64,000 bases of DNA, taken from the NCBI RefSeq assembly GCF_009696445.1, contig NZ_VULZ01000009.1, forward strand, positions 62,001 to 126,000. Reading direction: 5' to 3'. The notes beneath the pieces are model-generated. The model did not search any database and was not told where the DNA came from. It worked only from the letters and a program-made list of their open reading frames with translations. This DNA is from Porcincola intestinalis. GTDB lineage: Bacteria; Bacillota; Clostridia; Lachnospirales; Lachnospiraceae. Of this stretch, positions 1 through 10,507 are shown in pieces (the first letter of the stretch is position 1; every line of letters begins with the position of its first letter). A program made the position numbers and the translations under genes.

Positions 1-1
1 C

Positions 2-103
2 GTGCTGCAGGGGATTTACGACACAGGTCTTAAGGAATATGAGGAGGACAGGTCAAGGTTTGAAACATTTCTGAAAAAGCAGCTGACCGCAGAAAATGTT
101 TGA
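2..103 (+). CDS. C-terminal end of an unidentified gene (partial)
   Basis: The window opens inside a reading frame that stays open from base 2 to a TGA at 101-103, leaving 33 residues of a charged, lysine- and glutamate-rich tail ending LTAENV. Too little is left to name a family. The next gene has its own promoter about 70 bases downstream, so this fragment probably closes an upstream transcription unit. It could also be a chance open frame, because no start is visible. Confidence 0.4.
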   Translation: MLQGIYDTGLKEYEEDRSRFETFLKKQLTAENV

Positions 104-170
104 ATCTGAAGAATTGTTCCAAAAATATAACAGATACCGCCGGTACATCGGAATTATTTCCGGTAAATGC

Positions 171-199
171 TTGAAAGCCGCAGTTTCTTCGACTATAAT
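171..199 (+). promoter_or_regulatory. Sigma-A type promoter for gdhA
   Basis: TTGAAA at 171-176 and a perfect TATAAT at 194-199 are separated by 17 bases. Transcription would start near 206, giving a leader of about 45 bases before the ribosome binding site of the glutamate dehydrogenase gene. Confidence 0.75.
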
Positions 200-210
200 A
201 GGAGCGTTGA

Positions 211-1584
<1,374 letters not shown>

Positions 1585-1653
1585 CAGAGGCTTTGGGCCG
1601 GTCTCTGCAAAGGACAGGAACATATATAGAGACTGACCCAGTTTGAAAAAGAG

Positions 1654-1703
1654 GAGGGGACGCGAGTACGGCGGCAAGAGCCGGACTCGCATCCCCTCTT
1701 TTT
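1654..1703 (+). terminator. Bidirectional intrinsic terminator
   Basis: A 14-bp stem (GAGGGGACGCGAGT pairing with ACTCGCATCCCCTC, one G-T pair) is followed by TTTTT. An A-rich run precedes it, so it also reads as a terminator on the minus strand. It separates gdhA from the convergent glucosaminidase gene. Confidence 0.9.
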
Positions 1704-1723
1704 GTTATTCACTGGATCAAAAG

Positions 1724-2995
1724 TCAGTCAAAACGCGTGAGATTGTAGCGCTCGATGATACTGCAGAGCTTGGCAACGTAGCCAGGGTCTGTGGCATAAC
1801 CGCCAGCCTTGATGATGGAAGCGGCCTTTTTATAATCTTTTTCACCGGCAAGACCTGCATACCGCAGGACACCCTTTGACTTCTGCGCGCCTGTCAGGTA
1901 AGCGGAATGATCCGCGACACTCTGCGCCCAGTTCTCGTACTTCCGGAAGTCCGCATAGACGGAGATAAAGGTATTGTTCAAGTATTCCAATGTCTGTTTC
2001 TTGTAGGTTGTACCGCTCCATACAGAAGCCCAGTTGTTTCCGGAGAGGGCTGCTTTCATGCCGAACAGGTTGCCGGCGTAGATCGCCAGAACCGAGGTGC
2101 CGGAGGCACTCTCAAGAATGGCCTGTGCAGTCGTGACAGAAGCCAGGACACCACTCTGCTGCATGTCCGCATGCGCCAGAGCACCGATGGTCTCAATGAA
2201 GACTTCGTTTGAGACGATACTGGCGACCGGCGCCGCATTGGTGGAAGCGTTTTTCGTTGTATTGGTAATCAGCGCCCCCTCTGCGTCGAAGCGGTAGTAC
2301 TTCTTCTTGATTTTTACTCTCTGATTTCTGTATGCAGCTCCGATTGTGCCGGTCTTGCCGGCAGAACGGAAATAGTATTTTTTACCATCGACGGTCTTCC
2401 AGCCGGTTATAAGTCTTCCACGGTATTTGACAGCGCCGGTCTCGGAGAAGTAGAAAAGCTTCCTGCCGATCGTTGTCAGACCGGAGGCTTTCGTACCGTC
2501 CGGATGATAATAGTAGCGGTTCTTGCCAATGGTAATCCAGCCTGTTTTCTGACTGCCGGCCACGCCCTTCTTCCCGGTTGTGTTGAAGTAGTAATAGACG
2601 CCATCCACCTTCCGGAAGCCGGTTCGAAGAACACCATATGTTTTGCCGACGGTTCCGGTTTTCCTGGCGAAGTAACGGCGGGACTTTACAGTAAACCATC
2701 CCGTGCTGAGCGTTCCGCTTTTATCGAAGTGATACCAGTATCGCCCGATTTTCCGGAATCCGACAGCCTTCTTTCCGGACGGCAGGATATAGGAGACGGC
2801 TTCCCCATCCCGCGTCCAGCCTGCAAGGTGATTCCCTTTTAAGAGTGAGGTGCGGAGCGCGTTTTTGGAGCTGGCCGCGTATGCCGGTTTCGGGTTGACA
2901 GTCAAGAGACACATGAAACATGCGCATGCCACCAGAAAAATCATGGCAGCGCGTATTGCATGGGACCGGCGGGTAACAAAATGCTGTTTCATCAT
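1724..2995 (-). CDS. Secreted glucosaminidase with cell-wall-binding repeats
   Basis: A predicted exported peptidoglycan hydrolase of 423 residues. The chosen start at 2995 has an AAAGGG ribosome binding site and begins MMKQHF. A longer frame opens at 3043 but adds residues ahead of the signal peptide. Domain order: a basic signal peptide ending near PAYAAS; about eight aromatic/glycine-rich repeats of the GW...YYF type used by choline-binding-like wall anchors (roughly residues 50-240); then a mannosyl-glycoprotein endo-beta-N-acetylglucosaminidase domain with the expected QAILES motif carrying the likely catalytic glutamate. It probably trims peptidoglycan at the surface. It has its own promoter and a shared terminator with gdhA. 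The wall ligand of the repeats cannot be read from sequence. Confidence 0.88.
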   Translation of the reverse strand: MMKQHFVTRRSHAIRAAMIFLVACACFMCLLTVNPKPAYAASSKNALRTSLLKGNHLAGWTRDGEAVSYILPSGKKAVGFRKIGRYWYHFDKSGTLSTGWFTVKSRRYFARKTGTVGKTYGVLRTGFRKVDGVYYYFNTTGKKGVAGSQKTGWITIGKNRYYYHPDGTKASGLTTIGRKLFYFSETGAVKYRGRLITGWKTVDGKKYYFRSAGKTGTIGAAYRNQRVKIKKKYYRFDAEGALITNTTKNASTNAAPVASIVSNEVFIETIGALAHADMQQSGVLASVTTAQAILESASGTSVLAIYAGNLFGMKAALSGNNWASVWSGTTYKKQTLEYLNNTFISVYADFRKYENWAQSVADHSAYLTGAQKSKGVLRYAGLAGEKDYKKAASIIKAGGYATDPGYVAKLCSIIERYNLTRFD

Positions 2996-3103
2996 GAAAA
3001 CCCTTTCTTGACAGATTCCGGAAAGCCTCTCATCACCGATCAAGTCGGCTATGCGGAATCAAAATCATGGAAATGAACAGAATCAATCAATATATCTCCG
3101 TGT

Positions 3104-3132
3104 ATCTTACAATAAGATGAAACAATTGTAAA
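3104..3132 (-). promoter_or_regulatory. Promoter for the glucosaminidase gene
   Basis: On the minus strand, TTTACA (3127-3132) and TAAGAT (3104-3109) are separated by 17 bases, about 110 bases ahead of the start codon at 2995. Confidence 0.65.
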
Positions 3133-3181
3133 GAAAGTATGAATGGATATGAAAAAATGTAACAATTTAACGAAAATCCGC

Positions 3182-3210
3182 TTGCAAATGTACCATTCCC
3201 ATCGTAGAAT
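3182..3210 (+). promoter_or_regulatory. Promoter for the von Willebrand A protein gene
   Basis: TTGCAA (3182-3187) and TAGAAT (3205-3210) are separated by 17 bases. The transcript would carry a leader of about 210 bases with no recognised riboswitch. The 3044-3429 gap otherwise holds only the two divergent promoters. Confidence 0.6.
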
Positions 3211-3429
3211 GAGGACACTTCAATTCTGAATCTGAATCAATTTCTATCTTCATATCTGAAAATCATCAAACCTGTTCCAGTGCATGATTTAATTAATCTG
3301 TCTGTTTCCTTGGAGAATCCGTTGATCTGCCATTATCCGGTTCTGATGTTTCAATTCTGTATACAGCGGCCGGGCTTTGCTTCGGGCCGGTGGCTTCACA
3401 CAACCATATTCCAGCCAGGGAGGTGCTCT

Positions 3430-5097
3430 ATGAAACGGCGTATCCATCGAAGAAGTGCTTCATATTGTCATATTGCTGTTATGCTGCCGGTGATCATCGG
3501 GGTGGCCGTCCTTCTGCATCTTTCGGGCCGGGGAGCAGGCACCGGGGCGGTTTCCGCCGAAGCAGGAGAGGCTGTGAATCCGGCAGCTGTCCTGGAGGTC
3601 GTATTTGTACTGGACATCAGTGGCTCTATGTTTGAGACGGATCCGGACAACCAGCTGAAAAGGGCAGTTGCGGACAGCATCCGGAAGCTCTCGGAGCTGA
3701 ATGGAAAGGTTGCCGTCATCCCGTTTTCAGATCAAATCGGCACGGAATACCCTCTGTCGGGGGTGACGGGCAGCCAGGTGGACGGTGCGTGTTCCTTTAT
3801 TCAGGCGCTGTCCTACACACGGGGGGATACCGATATCGGGCGTGCGGCCAGGAGAGCTGTATCCATTCTGCAGGAAGATGCTTCAGGACAGGACAGACGG
3901 GTTATCCTCGTGACGGACGGGATGATTGATCTGCCGCATGAGCAGAACGAGGAGGCCGCTGAGAAGGCTTCTCTGACAATGGCCCTGACAGCAGCGGAGG
4001 AGGCCAGGGAAATGGGAATCCGGTTCGATACCATCGGCCTTGGAAGCAGTGGAGCAATTGATGAGAATCTGCTGGGGTACCTTGCGGACCGGACGGGCGG
4101 GAGCTTTATCCGGGCGGAGGATGTATCGTACCTGAGCGGTATCCTGCTGACTTTGAGCACACAGGCCAGGGAAACCGTACCTTCGCCAGAGCTGGTAACA
4201 GAAGTCGAGACAGAGGCTGAAACGGAGCCTGCAGCTTTTCTGATGACAGAGGCGGACCCTCGGTATACAGAGAAGGACGGCCAGGCAGATGAAACGGAGA
4301 CAGAAGGAGCGCCGGCAATTATCGGGAGCATCTCAGGGCCTGTCAGACTCGGCGGACTGATTCCACAGGCCTGCAGGGCATCCATTGACCTTGAGGCATT
4401 GTTCAGCCTGAAGGCGCAGAATCGCCGGAACCAGGTACCGGCTGCGGTTACGGCACAGGTGATGGATGGGCGGTCCGTCCGTGTGCAGGTGGATGGAACA
4501 CGGTTGATCATCCGCGGGCTTGAAAATGGAGCATCGATCATCCGTGTTTCAGCAGAGCGCGGAGGAAAGTCGTCAGAAGTCGAAATTGCCGCAGATGTGC
4601 AGGCACTGGTCGGCAGTACGCAGGCTGTCTGGATGGCCGCGGCTATGATCGGACTGCTGATCACTGCAGGCGGGATTCTTCTGTTCCAGGCACAGGCACG
4701 TTACCTGTCCGGATATCTCCGCTACTATGTTGTGATGGAGCAGCAGAAGGTATTCGGGGTGCCGGCAATGAACCAGGTGTGTCTCCGGGAATACAGACAA
4801 GGCGTAAAGCTCTCAGAGATTATTAAGGATACATATTTGGAGGGAACTGAGCTGACGAAGGTGAAGATGTGTGCCAGAAAAGACAGCATTCTGCTTTTAT
4901 CCAGGACAAAGTCATGCATCATCCAGGATGAACACGGACAGCCGGTGGAAAAGCTGCTGCTTGAAAAGACATGTAGGTTCCGCATCTTCTGTGCGGCGGA
5001 TACCGGGACTGCGATTATCACCGCTATTTACACGTCCAGACCGGAGCCTGTAGAAGACGGGCCCCGGCAGGAGGAACGGACAAGACTTCTGGTGTAA
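3430..5097 (+). CDS. Membrane-anchored von Willebrand factor A domain protein
   Basis: A 555-residue predicted membrane protein. The start at 3430 is supported by GGGAGGTG 7 bases upstream; the frame is open 50 codons further but without a ribosome site. Order: N-terminal membrane segment (about 12-32), vWA domain with the metal-binding DISGS motif at 62-66 and a later VTDG, a Glu/Thr-rich spacer with E-T-E-A repeats, a bacterial Ig-like stretch, a second membrane segment (about 400-420), and a roughly 130-residue cytoplasmic tail of no recognised family. The vWA domain should face outside and bind a protein partner through Mg2+. Partner and purpose are unknown. It converges on the NYN-domain gene, with 5 bases between the stop codons. 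Confidence 0.8.
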   Translation: MKRRIHRRSASYCHIAVMLPVIIGVAVLLHLSGRGAGTGAVSAEAGEAVNPAAVLEVVFVLDISGSMFETDPDNQLKRAVADSIRKLSELNGKVAVIPFSDQIGTEYPLSGVTGSQVDGACSFIQALSYTRGDTDIGRAARRAVSILQEDASGQDRRVILVTDGMIDLPHEQNEEAAEKASLTMALTAAEEAREMGIRFDTIGLGSSGAIDENLLGYLADRTGGSFIRAEDVSYLSGILLTLSTQARETVPSPELVTEVETEAETEPAAFLMTEADPRYTEKDGQADETETEGAPAIIGSISGPVRLGGLIPQACRASIDLEALFSLKAQNRRNQVPAAVTAQVMDGRSVRVQVDGTRLIIRGLENGASIIRVSAERGGKSSEVEIAADVQALVGSTQAVWMAAAMIGLLITAGGILLFQAQARYLSGYLRYYVVMEQQKVFGVPAMNQVCLREYRQGVKLSEIIKDTYLEGTELTKVKMCARKDSILLLSRTKSCIIQDEHGQPVEKLLLEKTCRFRIFCAADTGTAIITAIYTSRPEPVEDGPRQEERTRLLV

Positions 5098-5102
5098 TGC
5101 CC

Positions 5103-6431
5103 TCAGCCTTCGATTGACAGCAGATCATTATAGGCACAGCGGATTGTATGATACAATGCAAGGCCATTCTTCTGACCGCATTTGCGGACGATGAGCGTGT
5201 AAAACTGCTGTTTATTCCTGGCTTTCATCAGAACATCGCGGATGATGGAGAGCTGTTTTTCATCGGGAGAGAAGCTGCACTTTCTGTTCAGAACCTCTGT
5301 AATTCTGGAGGAAGGGTAGCGGCATGAACCTGCCTGCGATGGGCCGCCTTCCTGAGAAGCGGATTCTGGCTGAGCTGAATGCTCCTCATGTGCCGCCGAC
5401 TGTGCCTTTTCTGAGCGTCCAGCTTTCACAGGCACCTGTACCGGGGCAGGGTGCTCTGGGCGTTGAGCAGGTTTCTTATTCTCCGGGGACTCAGCATTGA
5501 CTGTGGGTTCAGCTTGTCTGACAGAATCCGGGATGATCTGTACATTCTCAGACAGCGTTTCGGGCTCCTGCTCCGGACGGGATTGCGAACCGGGCTGGAA
5601 GCTGTCGTGGATCTTCGGGGACGGCTGTTCGGCTTTGGGGCTGCTTTGAACAGGGGGGAGCCTTCGATCAGCAGAGCTGTCTGCGAAAGGCTCAGAATCG
5701 GCTGTCACTTTCTCCGGCCTTTCCTCCTGTCCCTTCTGAGCACGGGAGGCGGAGGACTTTCTTGAACGTCTCTTTCTTCTCGAATGGCGGGATGATATTT
5801 CGTTGGAGGAAGTTATTTGGCCGGAACTATCCAGGCTGTTTTCAGAGGGAACAGGCTGGCCAGGATCGGTGAAGGCGATTTCTTCCGGAAGGATGGCGAA
5901 TGAGACAGTCTCAGCAGGAGAACATCCATCTGCCAGTGCTTCGTCTGTGCCGTTCACGGCATCTTCAGCGGACTCTGCCGTTGAAGCGGCATCCGATGCC
6001 GGCTGAGGCAGGGAAACTGATCTGACCTCGGAGACATCCTGCGGGGAACTGCCCTGCGTGGGCGTCTGTCTGACAAGGGAGGACTCGATATCCTTGAAGC
6101 GACGCACATTCGGTGCACCGCACTCCTGCGCGGTACGGATACAGCAGTCGTAACCGCTGTCCTTACTGATGATATAGTAGTGATTTTCGTTCTGGTAGCC
6201 AAGGAAAAGCAGCGTAATCAACTGGAAATCCAGTGCGTTTGGTGTTCCGACATGTACAGGAAGAAAATGGATCTCTGCCTTTGACTTCATCAGCTCAGTG
6301 AGAACGTCGATCTTGACATTGTCGGCCTTTTTGCTGTAGAGGATGTAGATCTTACTGTCAGCCCCGAGAAGCTGTGCACCCTTGAGTCCGAAGCTGTTTA
6401 CGTTTTCATAATCAATGTAGTAAATATTCAT
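5103..6431 (-). CDS. NYN (PIN-like) domain protein with long disordered middle
   Basis: A 442-residue protein. Residues 1-125 form a NYN/PIN-like fold: IDYENV near residue 6, an NALDFQL motif, and SKDSGYD further on provide the acidic residues that bind metal in this nuclease superfamily. The middle (about 130-370) is low-complexity and rich in S, P, E and Q. The last 70 residues form a second compact, helical region that looks conserved (ITEVLNRKCSF). A role in RNA cleavage or processing is inferred only from the family. No ribosome binding site clearly better than the one before 6431 was found. Neighbours give no functional clue. Confidence 0.72.
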   Translation of the reverse strand: MNIYYIDYENVNSFGLKGAQLLGADSKIYILYSKKADNVKIDVLTELMKSKAEIHFLPVHVGTPNALDFQLITLLFLGYQNENHYYIISKDSGYDCCIRTAQECGAPNVRRFKDIESSLVRQTPTQGSSPQDVSEVRSVSLPQPASDAASTAESAEDAVNGTDEALADGCSPAETVSFAILPEEIAFTDPGQPVPSENSLDSSGQITSSNEISSRHSRRKRRSRKSSASRAQKGQEERPEKVTADSEPFADSSADRRLPPVQSSPKAEQPSPKIHDSFQPGSQSRPEQEPETLSENVQIIPDSVRQAEPTVNAESPENKKPAQRPEHPAPVQVPVKAGRSEKAQSAAHEEHSAQPESASQEGGPSQAGSCRYPSSRITEVLNRKCSFSPDEKQLSIIRDVLMKARNKQQFYTLIVRKCGQKNGLALYHTIRCAYNDLLSIEG

Positions 6432-6591
6432 ATGTATGTAAAACCTGTTTCATAATATTGCCGATTTCTGCTTGCAACATTCTTTACTATAATGTGTTTG
6501 CCGGGAAGTGTCCAGAAAAACCAAATATGTGTTACACTATCCGGCGGCTGAAACAGGATCCGAAATCTAGAGAAATGGACGAAACAAATTT

Positions 6592-7446
6592 ATGCTGAAT
6601 CAATATTCAAGAACACAGCTTCTGATTGGAAAGGAAGCGATGGACAGACTGGAGAAGGCTACGGTTGCGGTCTTTGGGATCGGAGGCGTCGGTGGCTATG
6701 TCTGCGAGGCCCTTGTCCGCACAGGGGTAAAACACTTTGTGCTCATTGACGATGACAGGGTATGCCTGACAAACCTGAACAGGCAGATCCATGCGCTGAG
6801 AAGTACGGTCGGCAAGTACAAGGCGGAAGTCATGCGGGACCGGATGCTGGATATCGAGCCGAGAGCGGATATCCGGATTGTCAAGAGCTTCTATCTGCCG
6901 GAAAACGCAGATCAGCTGGATTTTCAGGAGTTTGATTATGCAGCAGACTGTGTTGACACAGTGACAGCGAAGCTTGAAATCATCACGAGGGCGAAGAGAG
7001 AGGGGATCCCGGTCATCAGCTGTATGGGAGCCGGGAACCATCTGGATCCGACTTCGTTCCGGATTGCTGACATCTACAAGACAGAGATGTGCCCGCTTGC
7101 GAAGGTGATGCGCCATGAGCTGAAAAAGAGAGGGGTCAGGAAACTGAAGGTTGTCTACTCCACTGAAAAGCCGGTCAGACCGCTTGAGGATATGAGCATC
7201 AGCTGCCGTACTCACTGTATCTGTCCGCCGGGGACGGTGCATAAGTGCACGGACAGAAGAGACATTCCGGGGTCAATTGCATTCGGACCCTCCGTTGCCG
7301 GTCTGTTCATGGCTTCCGAGATCGTGAAGGATCTTTGCAAAGAGGAGCTGAAGCAAGCAGACATGGAACGGGAGAAGTACAGAGAACAGGACCGCCGGAT
7401 CCGCGCAATTGCGAAGGCAGAAAAGGAAAAGCTGGAATCGAATTGA
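6592..7446 (+). CDS. tcdA: tRNA threonylcarbamoyladenosine dehydratase
   Basis: ThiF/E1-like ATP-dependent enzyme that cyclises N6-threonylcarbamoyladenosine at position 37 of ANN-decoding tRNAs. The 284 residues begin with the typical YSRTQLLIGKEAM segment. The nucleotide-binding GIGGVGGYVCEALVRTG follows near residue 30, then DDDRVCLTNLNRQ. A CICPPG segment in the C-terminal third is also typical. The ribosome site before the ATG at 6592 is weak. A related HesA/MoeB enzyme would show a different C-terminus, so the TcdA call is good. The gene stands alone, followed by a convergent tRNA gene. Confidence 0.9.
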   Translation: MLNQYSRTQLLIGKEAMDRLEKATVAVFGIGGVGGYVCEALVRTGVKHFVLIDDDRVCLTNLNRQIHALRSTVGKYKAEVMRDRMLDIEPRADIRIVKSFYLPENADQLDFQEFDYAADCVDTVTAKLEIITRAKREGIPVISCMGAGNHLDPTSFRIADIYKTEMCPLAKVMRHELKKRGVRKLKVVYSTEKPVRPLEDMSISCRTHCICPPGTVHKCTDRRDIPGSIAFGPSVAGLFMASEIVKDLCKEELKQADMEREKYREQDRRIRAIAKAEKEKLESN

Positions 7447-7535
7447 TCGTGCTGGCTTTGCCCGATGCTCCGGATGGATTGCCCCGCCTGCACAGTCAGG
7501 GGGCAGAACACCTGCATGCGGTGGAATGAAGAATG

Positions 7536-7575
7536 AAAAGTAATAAAACAGGAATCCGCTGCAGGCGGATTCCTG
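7536..7575 (-). terminator. Terminator of tRNA-Gly
   Basis: A perfect 11-bp inverted repeat (CAGGAATCCGC at 7549-7559 and its complement at 7565-7575) is followed, on the minus strand, by TTTTATTACTTTTC. It ends transcription of the tRNA gene. Confidence 0.85.
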
Positions 7576-7584
7576 TACAAGAAA

Positions 7585-7655
<71 letters not shown>

Positions 7656-7692
7656 AAGAGAAAAATATTCTTCTGAATTAATCGACTTTTCT

Positions 7693-7721
7693 ATCATACC
7701 ACAGGAATGAATGACTGTAAA
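7693..7721 (-). promoter_or_regulatory. Promoter of tRNA-Gly
   Basis: On the minus strand, TTTACA (7716-7721) and TATGAT (7693-7698) are separated by 17 bases, about 40 bases upstream of the mature tRNA 5' end. Confidence 0.75.
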
Positions 7722-7790
7722 CTATAATTTTACCGGATGGCGTGAATTTTTGACCCCAGTTTGCACTCCAAAGTGGGGAACAGAAGGGGA

Positions 7791-7814
7791 GGCTGCAGGA
7801 ATGCAGTCTTTTTT
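7791..7814 (+). terminator. Short hairpin with T tract
   Basis: GGCTGCA (7791-7797) pairs with TGCAGTC (7802-7808), followed by TTTTTT. No plus-strand gene ends nearby, so it may insulate the sugar ABC operon from read-through. Just downstream, GAATAGGTACG occurs twice in a row (about 7822-7845). Confidence 0.5.
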
Positions 7815-7870
7815 GGATTCTGAATAGGTACGTGAATAGGTACGACGCTTTCGATAATTTCGTAAAGCTA

Positions 7871-8008
7871 ACGAAAACGAGAACAATTAATGCACAAAAT
7901 TGATGAACGTTAATTAGTAAACATGATGAAAATGGTGATATTGCAAAATAATGATTTCAAATCGCTTGATAACAGGAAACAATTGTGATATGTTTTAAAC
8001 GAAAACGA
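7871..8008 (+). promoter_or_regulatory. Promoter and paired operator-like sites of the sugar ABC operon
   Basis: TTGATA (7966-7971) and TATGTT (7989-7994) with 17-base spacing form a plausible promoter. The identical 10-mer ACGAAAACGA occurs at 7871-7880 and 7999-8008. The second copy lies at the expected transcription start. Its AAACG core resembles LacI/CcpA-family operators, which suggests sugar-responsive or catabolite control. The regulator is not encoded nearby. Confidence 0.5.
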
Positions 8009-8080
8009 TTAAGTAAACACAATAATTCATGAACTTCTAACAGCTTACGCAATCAACTTATTCAACAAGGAGGGAATCTG

Positions 8081-9502
8081 ATGAAAAAAAGAGCTTTGAG
8101 CGTTGTTTTGTCGGCAGCCATGGTTGCGGCAATGGGAGTGCCGGCGTATGCGGAATCGACGGAGGCATCGACAGAGGGCGCAGGAAGCGGCGTCGTGGAA
8201 GTGGCAAAGAACGACCTTGCATACAAGGGAAGCCTCGACATCATGCATTTCTCAACATCTGAAGAGTCGCAGGCGAATGGCGGATCAGATGGATTCCGCA
8301 CGACACTGGCAGCGTGGGAAGATGCTCATCCTGACATCAGTGTTGAGGAGAATGTCCTGGCGAATGCAGAGTATAAGACACAGGTTGCAACGCTTGCGGC
8401 GGCGGGCGATCTTCCGGATGTCTTCCTTCTCCAGGGAATGAATACCAAGCAGTGGGCAGCCCAGGGACAGGTCATGGATTTGACTGATATTATCAAGGCT
8501 TCTCCATATTATAAGGATTATAAGCAGGATTATTTCACACCGTTCAAGGACGGCGACAAGATCTACGGCTTCCCGGTGCTGACCGGTGGAACGTGCACGG
8601 TTGTCATTTACGACAAGGCAATGTGGAAGGAAGCTGGATTCGATAAGTTCCCGGAGACCTGGGATGATGTTGAGAAGGCTTCCGATTACTTCAATGGCAA
8701 GGGTGTTACGACAATTGCATTCGGCAATGGCGGACAGTGGCAGGCAAACTCCGATTTCCTGAGCACACTTGGGGATCGTTATACCGGAAAGGAATGGTTC
8801 CAGAGCCTGATTGACGGCAGTGGATCCAAGTTCACGGATGACAAGTTTGTCGCGGCTCTTACCGAGATGAAGCATCTGTTCACGGAGACGAAGATCTTTA
8901 ACGAGGATTTCAACTCTGTGACGAACGAGGATGCCCGCGAATACTATATCAGCGGCGACGCAGCAGCGTTCATCGGCGGAAACTGGGATGAGTCTTACAT
9001 CGCTACAACGCTTCTGGATTCGGATAAGGATAAGTACAACAATATCGGCTTTGCAGTTCTTCCGCAGCCGGCAGATGCAACGGAGGACCCGAATTCCCAG
9101 AACATTGGTCTTGGATATGCAGTTGCCATCAACCCGAAGGTTGCTGATGACAAGGATAAGCTTGCGGCATGCATTGACCTTGCACAGGAGCTGACCGGAC
9201 CGGCCTTTGCCTCTTATGTGGCATCCAAGTACGCACTTGGCGGACTGACACAGGTTGCAGATGTTGACCTCTCTGCTTTCGACCAGGTTACCCAGGACTT
9301 CTACAATTACAGCTATGTCGACACAACACCGTGCGAGATCTATGATTCTTACATCAACAGTGCAGTGTGGGGCGTCTGCAACCAGGAGCTTCAGTCCATG
9401 ATGAATGGCGAGATGGAGCCGCAGCAGGTTGCCGAGGATGTCCAGAAGGCATATGAGGAGAATTATCTCTCTTCTTCACAGACTGAGACGGAAGCTTCCT
9501 GA
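8081..9502 (+). CDS. Sugar ABC transporter substrate-binding protein
   Basis: Extracellular binding protein of the family 1 (MalE/UgpB-like) type, 473 residues, feeding the two permeases downstream. AAGGAGGG lies just before the ATG at 8081. A signal peptide ends at PAYA. There is no lipobox cysteine, so membrane anchoring is not by the usual lipid. The mature N-terminus reads ESTEASTEG and the C-terminus ends TETEAS, matching acidic repeats on the other binding protein at 22327. The body has the expected family features ([20 protein letters not shown] region). No ATPase gene follows, so a shared MsmK/UgpC-type ATPase elsewhere is likely. Proximity to an alpha-amylase hints at oligosaccharides, but the substrate is not readable. 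Confidence 0.9.
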   Translation: MKKRALSVVLSAAMVAAMGVPAYAESTEASTEGAGSGVVEVAKNDLAYKGSLDIMHFSTSEESQANGGSDGFRTTLAAWEDAHPDISVEENVLANAEYKTQVATLAAAGDLPDVFLLQGMNTKQWAAQGQVMDLTDIIKASPYYKDYKQDYFTPFKDGDKIYGFPVLTGGTCTVVIYDKAMWKEAGFDKFPETWDDVEKASDYFNGKGVTTIAFGNGGQWQANSDFLSTLGDRYTGKEWFQSLIDGSGSKFTDDKFVAALTEMKHLFTETKIFNEDFNSVTNEDAREYYISGDAAAFIGGNWDESYIATTLLDSDKDKYNNIGFAVLPQPADATEDPNSQNIGLGYAVAINPKVADDKDKLAACIDLAQELTGPAFASYVASKYALGGLTQVADVDLSAFDQVTQDFYNYSYVDTTPCEIYDSYINSAVWGVCNQELQSMMNGEMEPQQVAEDVQKAYEENYLSSSQTETEAS

Positions 9503-9550
9503 CCGGCTGAAGCCGCAGGAGCATCCGCAGGACACTAGTTGAGACTGAGG

Positions 9551-9582
9551 GCCGTTCCGCCCGCCAAAGCGGGTGGAACGGC
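9551..9582 (+). terminator. Intercistronic attenuator hairpin
   Basis: A 14-bp stem (GCCGTTCCGCCCGC with GCGGGTGGAACGGC, one G-T pair) and a CAAA loop sit between binding-protein and permease genes. The downstream T content is weak, so it probably stabilises the upstream message or terminates partially, making more binding protein than permease. Confidence 0.7.
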
Positions 9583-9609
9583 TGTTTCCATATATATGGG
9601 GGAACGATC

Positions 9610-10503
9610 ATGCTGACGACCATCAAACCAAGGCGCAGGACAGTCATGCTGTACCTGAGTGTCCCGGTAGCGCTCTTTGTCTTTACGGTATTTGTGCCGC
9701 TTGTCACAGCACTTGTGTACAGTTTCTTTGAATGGAAGGGCGGCCCGTCCAAACAGTTCACCGGACTTGCCAATTATCAGCAGCTGTTTCGGGACGGTGT
9801 ATTCTGGCAGGCATTCGGCCACAATATCTACCTGGTTGTCGCCTGCATCATCGGGCAGATCGGAATCGCCTTCATCATGGTCATGTTTGTCAACTCCAGA
9901 ATGGCAAGACTGAAGGGAATCCACAGAACATTCGGCTTCTTTCCAAGCACGATCTCAGCGGTCTGCATCGGTCTGATCTGGAGCATGGTCTACCATTACA
10001 AGTTTGGTCTGATCAACTGGTTTCTCAGAATCATCGGGCGCCCGGATCTTCAGCAGGTATGGCTGAACGACTCCAAACATGTCATGCTCTATGTCACAAT
10101 CCCGCTGATCTGGCAGTATATCGGATACTACATGGTCATCATCCTGTCGGCGATCGCATCAATCAACACAGATGTCCTCGAGAGTGCAGAGATTGACGGA
10201 GCCAACGGATTTCAGAAGTCTGTTTACATTGTCCTGCCGCTCATCCGCAACACCATGCTGGTGTGCATCACGCTCTGCATCGCAGGAAATATGAAGGCCT
10301 TCGATAACATCTATGTGATGACGTCCGGCGGGCCTGGTACATCGTCCATGGTTATGGCAATGTGGGGCTACAAAGTATCCTTCCAGCAATCCAACATGGG
10401 ATACGGAAGCTGTATATCTGTCGCAATCTTTGTTCTGTCTCTGCTTGTAATTGGCGGGTCACAGTGGGCGATCAAACGGGCGACAAGGAATATGGGGGAT
10501 TGA
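9610..10503 (+). CDS. Sugar ABC transporter permease (MalF-like)
   Basis: First of two inner-membrane permeases of the CUT1 sugar ABC family, 297 residues with six predicted membrane segments. The EAA coupling loop is seen as ESAEIDGANGFQKSVYIVLPLI, which docks the ATPase. GGGGGAA precedes the ATG at 9610. It lies between the binding protein and the MalG-like partner, whose start is 4 bases after this stop, so the two permeases are translated together as a heterodimer. Confidence 0.92.
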   Translation: MLTTIKPRRRTVMLYLSVPVALFVFTVFVPLVTALVYSFFEWKGGPSKQFTGLANYQQLFRDGVFWQAFGHNIYLVVACIIGQIGIAFIMVMFVNSRMARLKGIHRTFGFFPSTISAVCIGLIWSMVYHYKFGLINWFLRIIGRPDLQQVWLNDSKHVMLYVTIPLIWQYIGYYMVIILSAIASINTDVLESAEIDGANGFQKSVYIVLPLIRNTMLVCITLCIAGNMKAFDNIYVMTSGGPGTSSMVMAMWGYKVSFQQSNMGYGSCISVAIFVLSLLVIGGSQWAIKRATRNMGD

Positions 10504-10507
10504 GACA

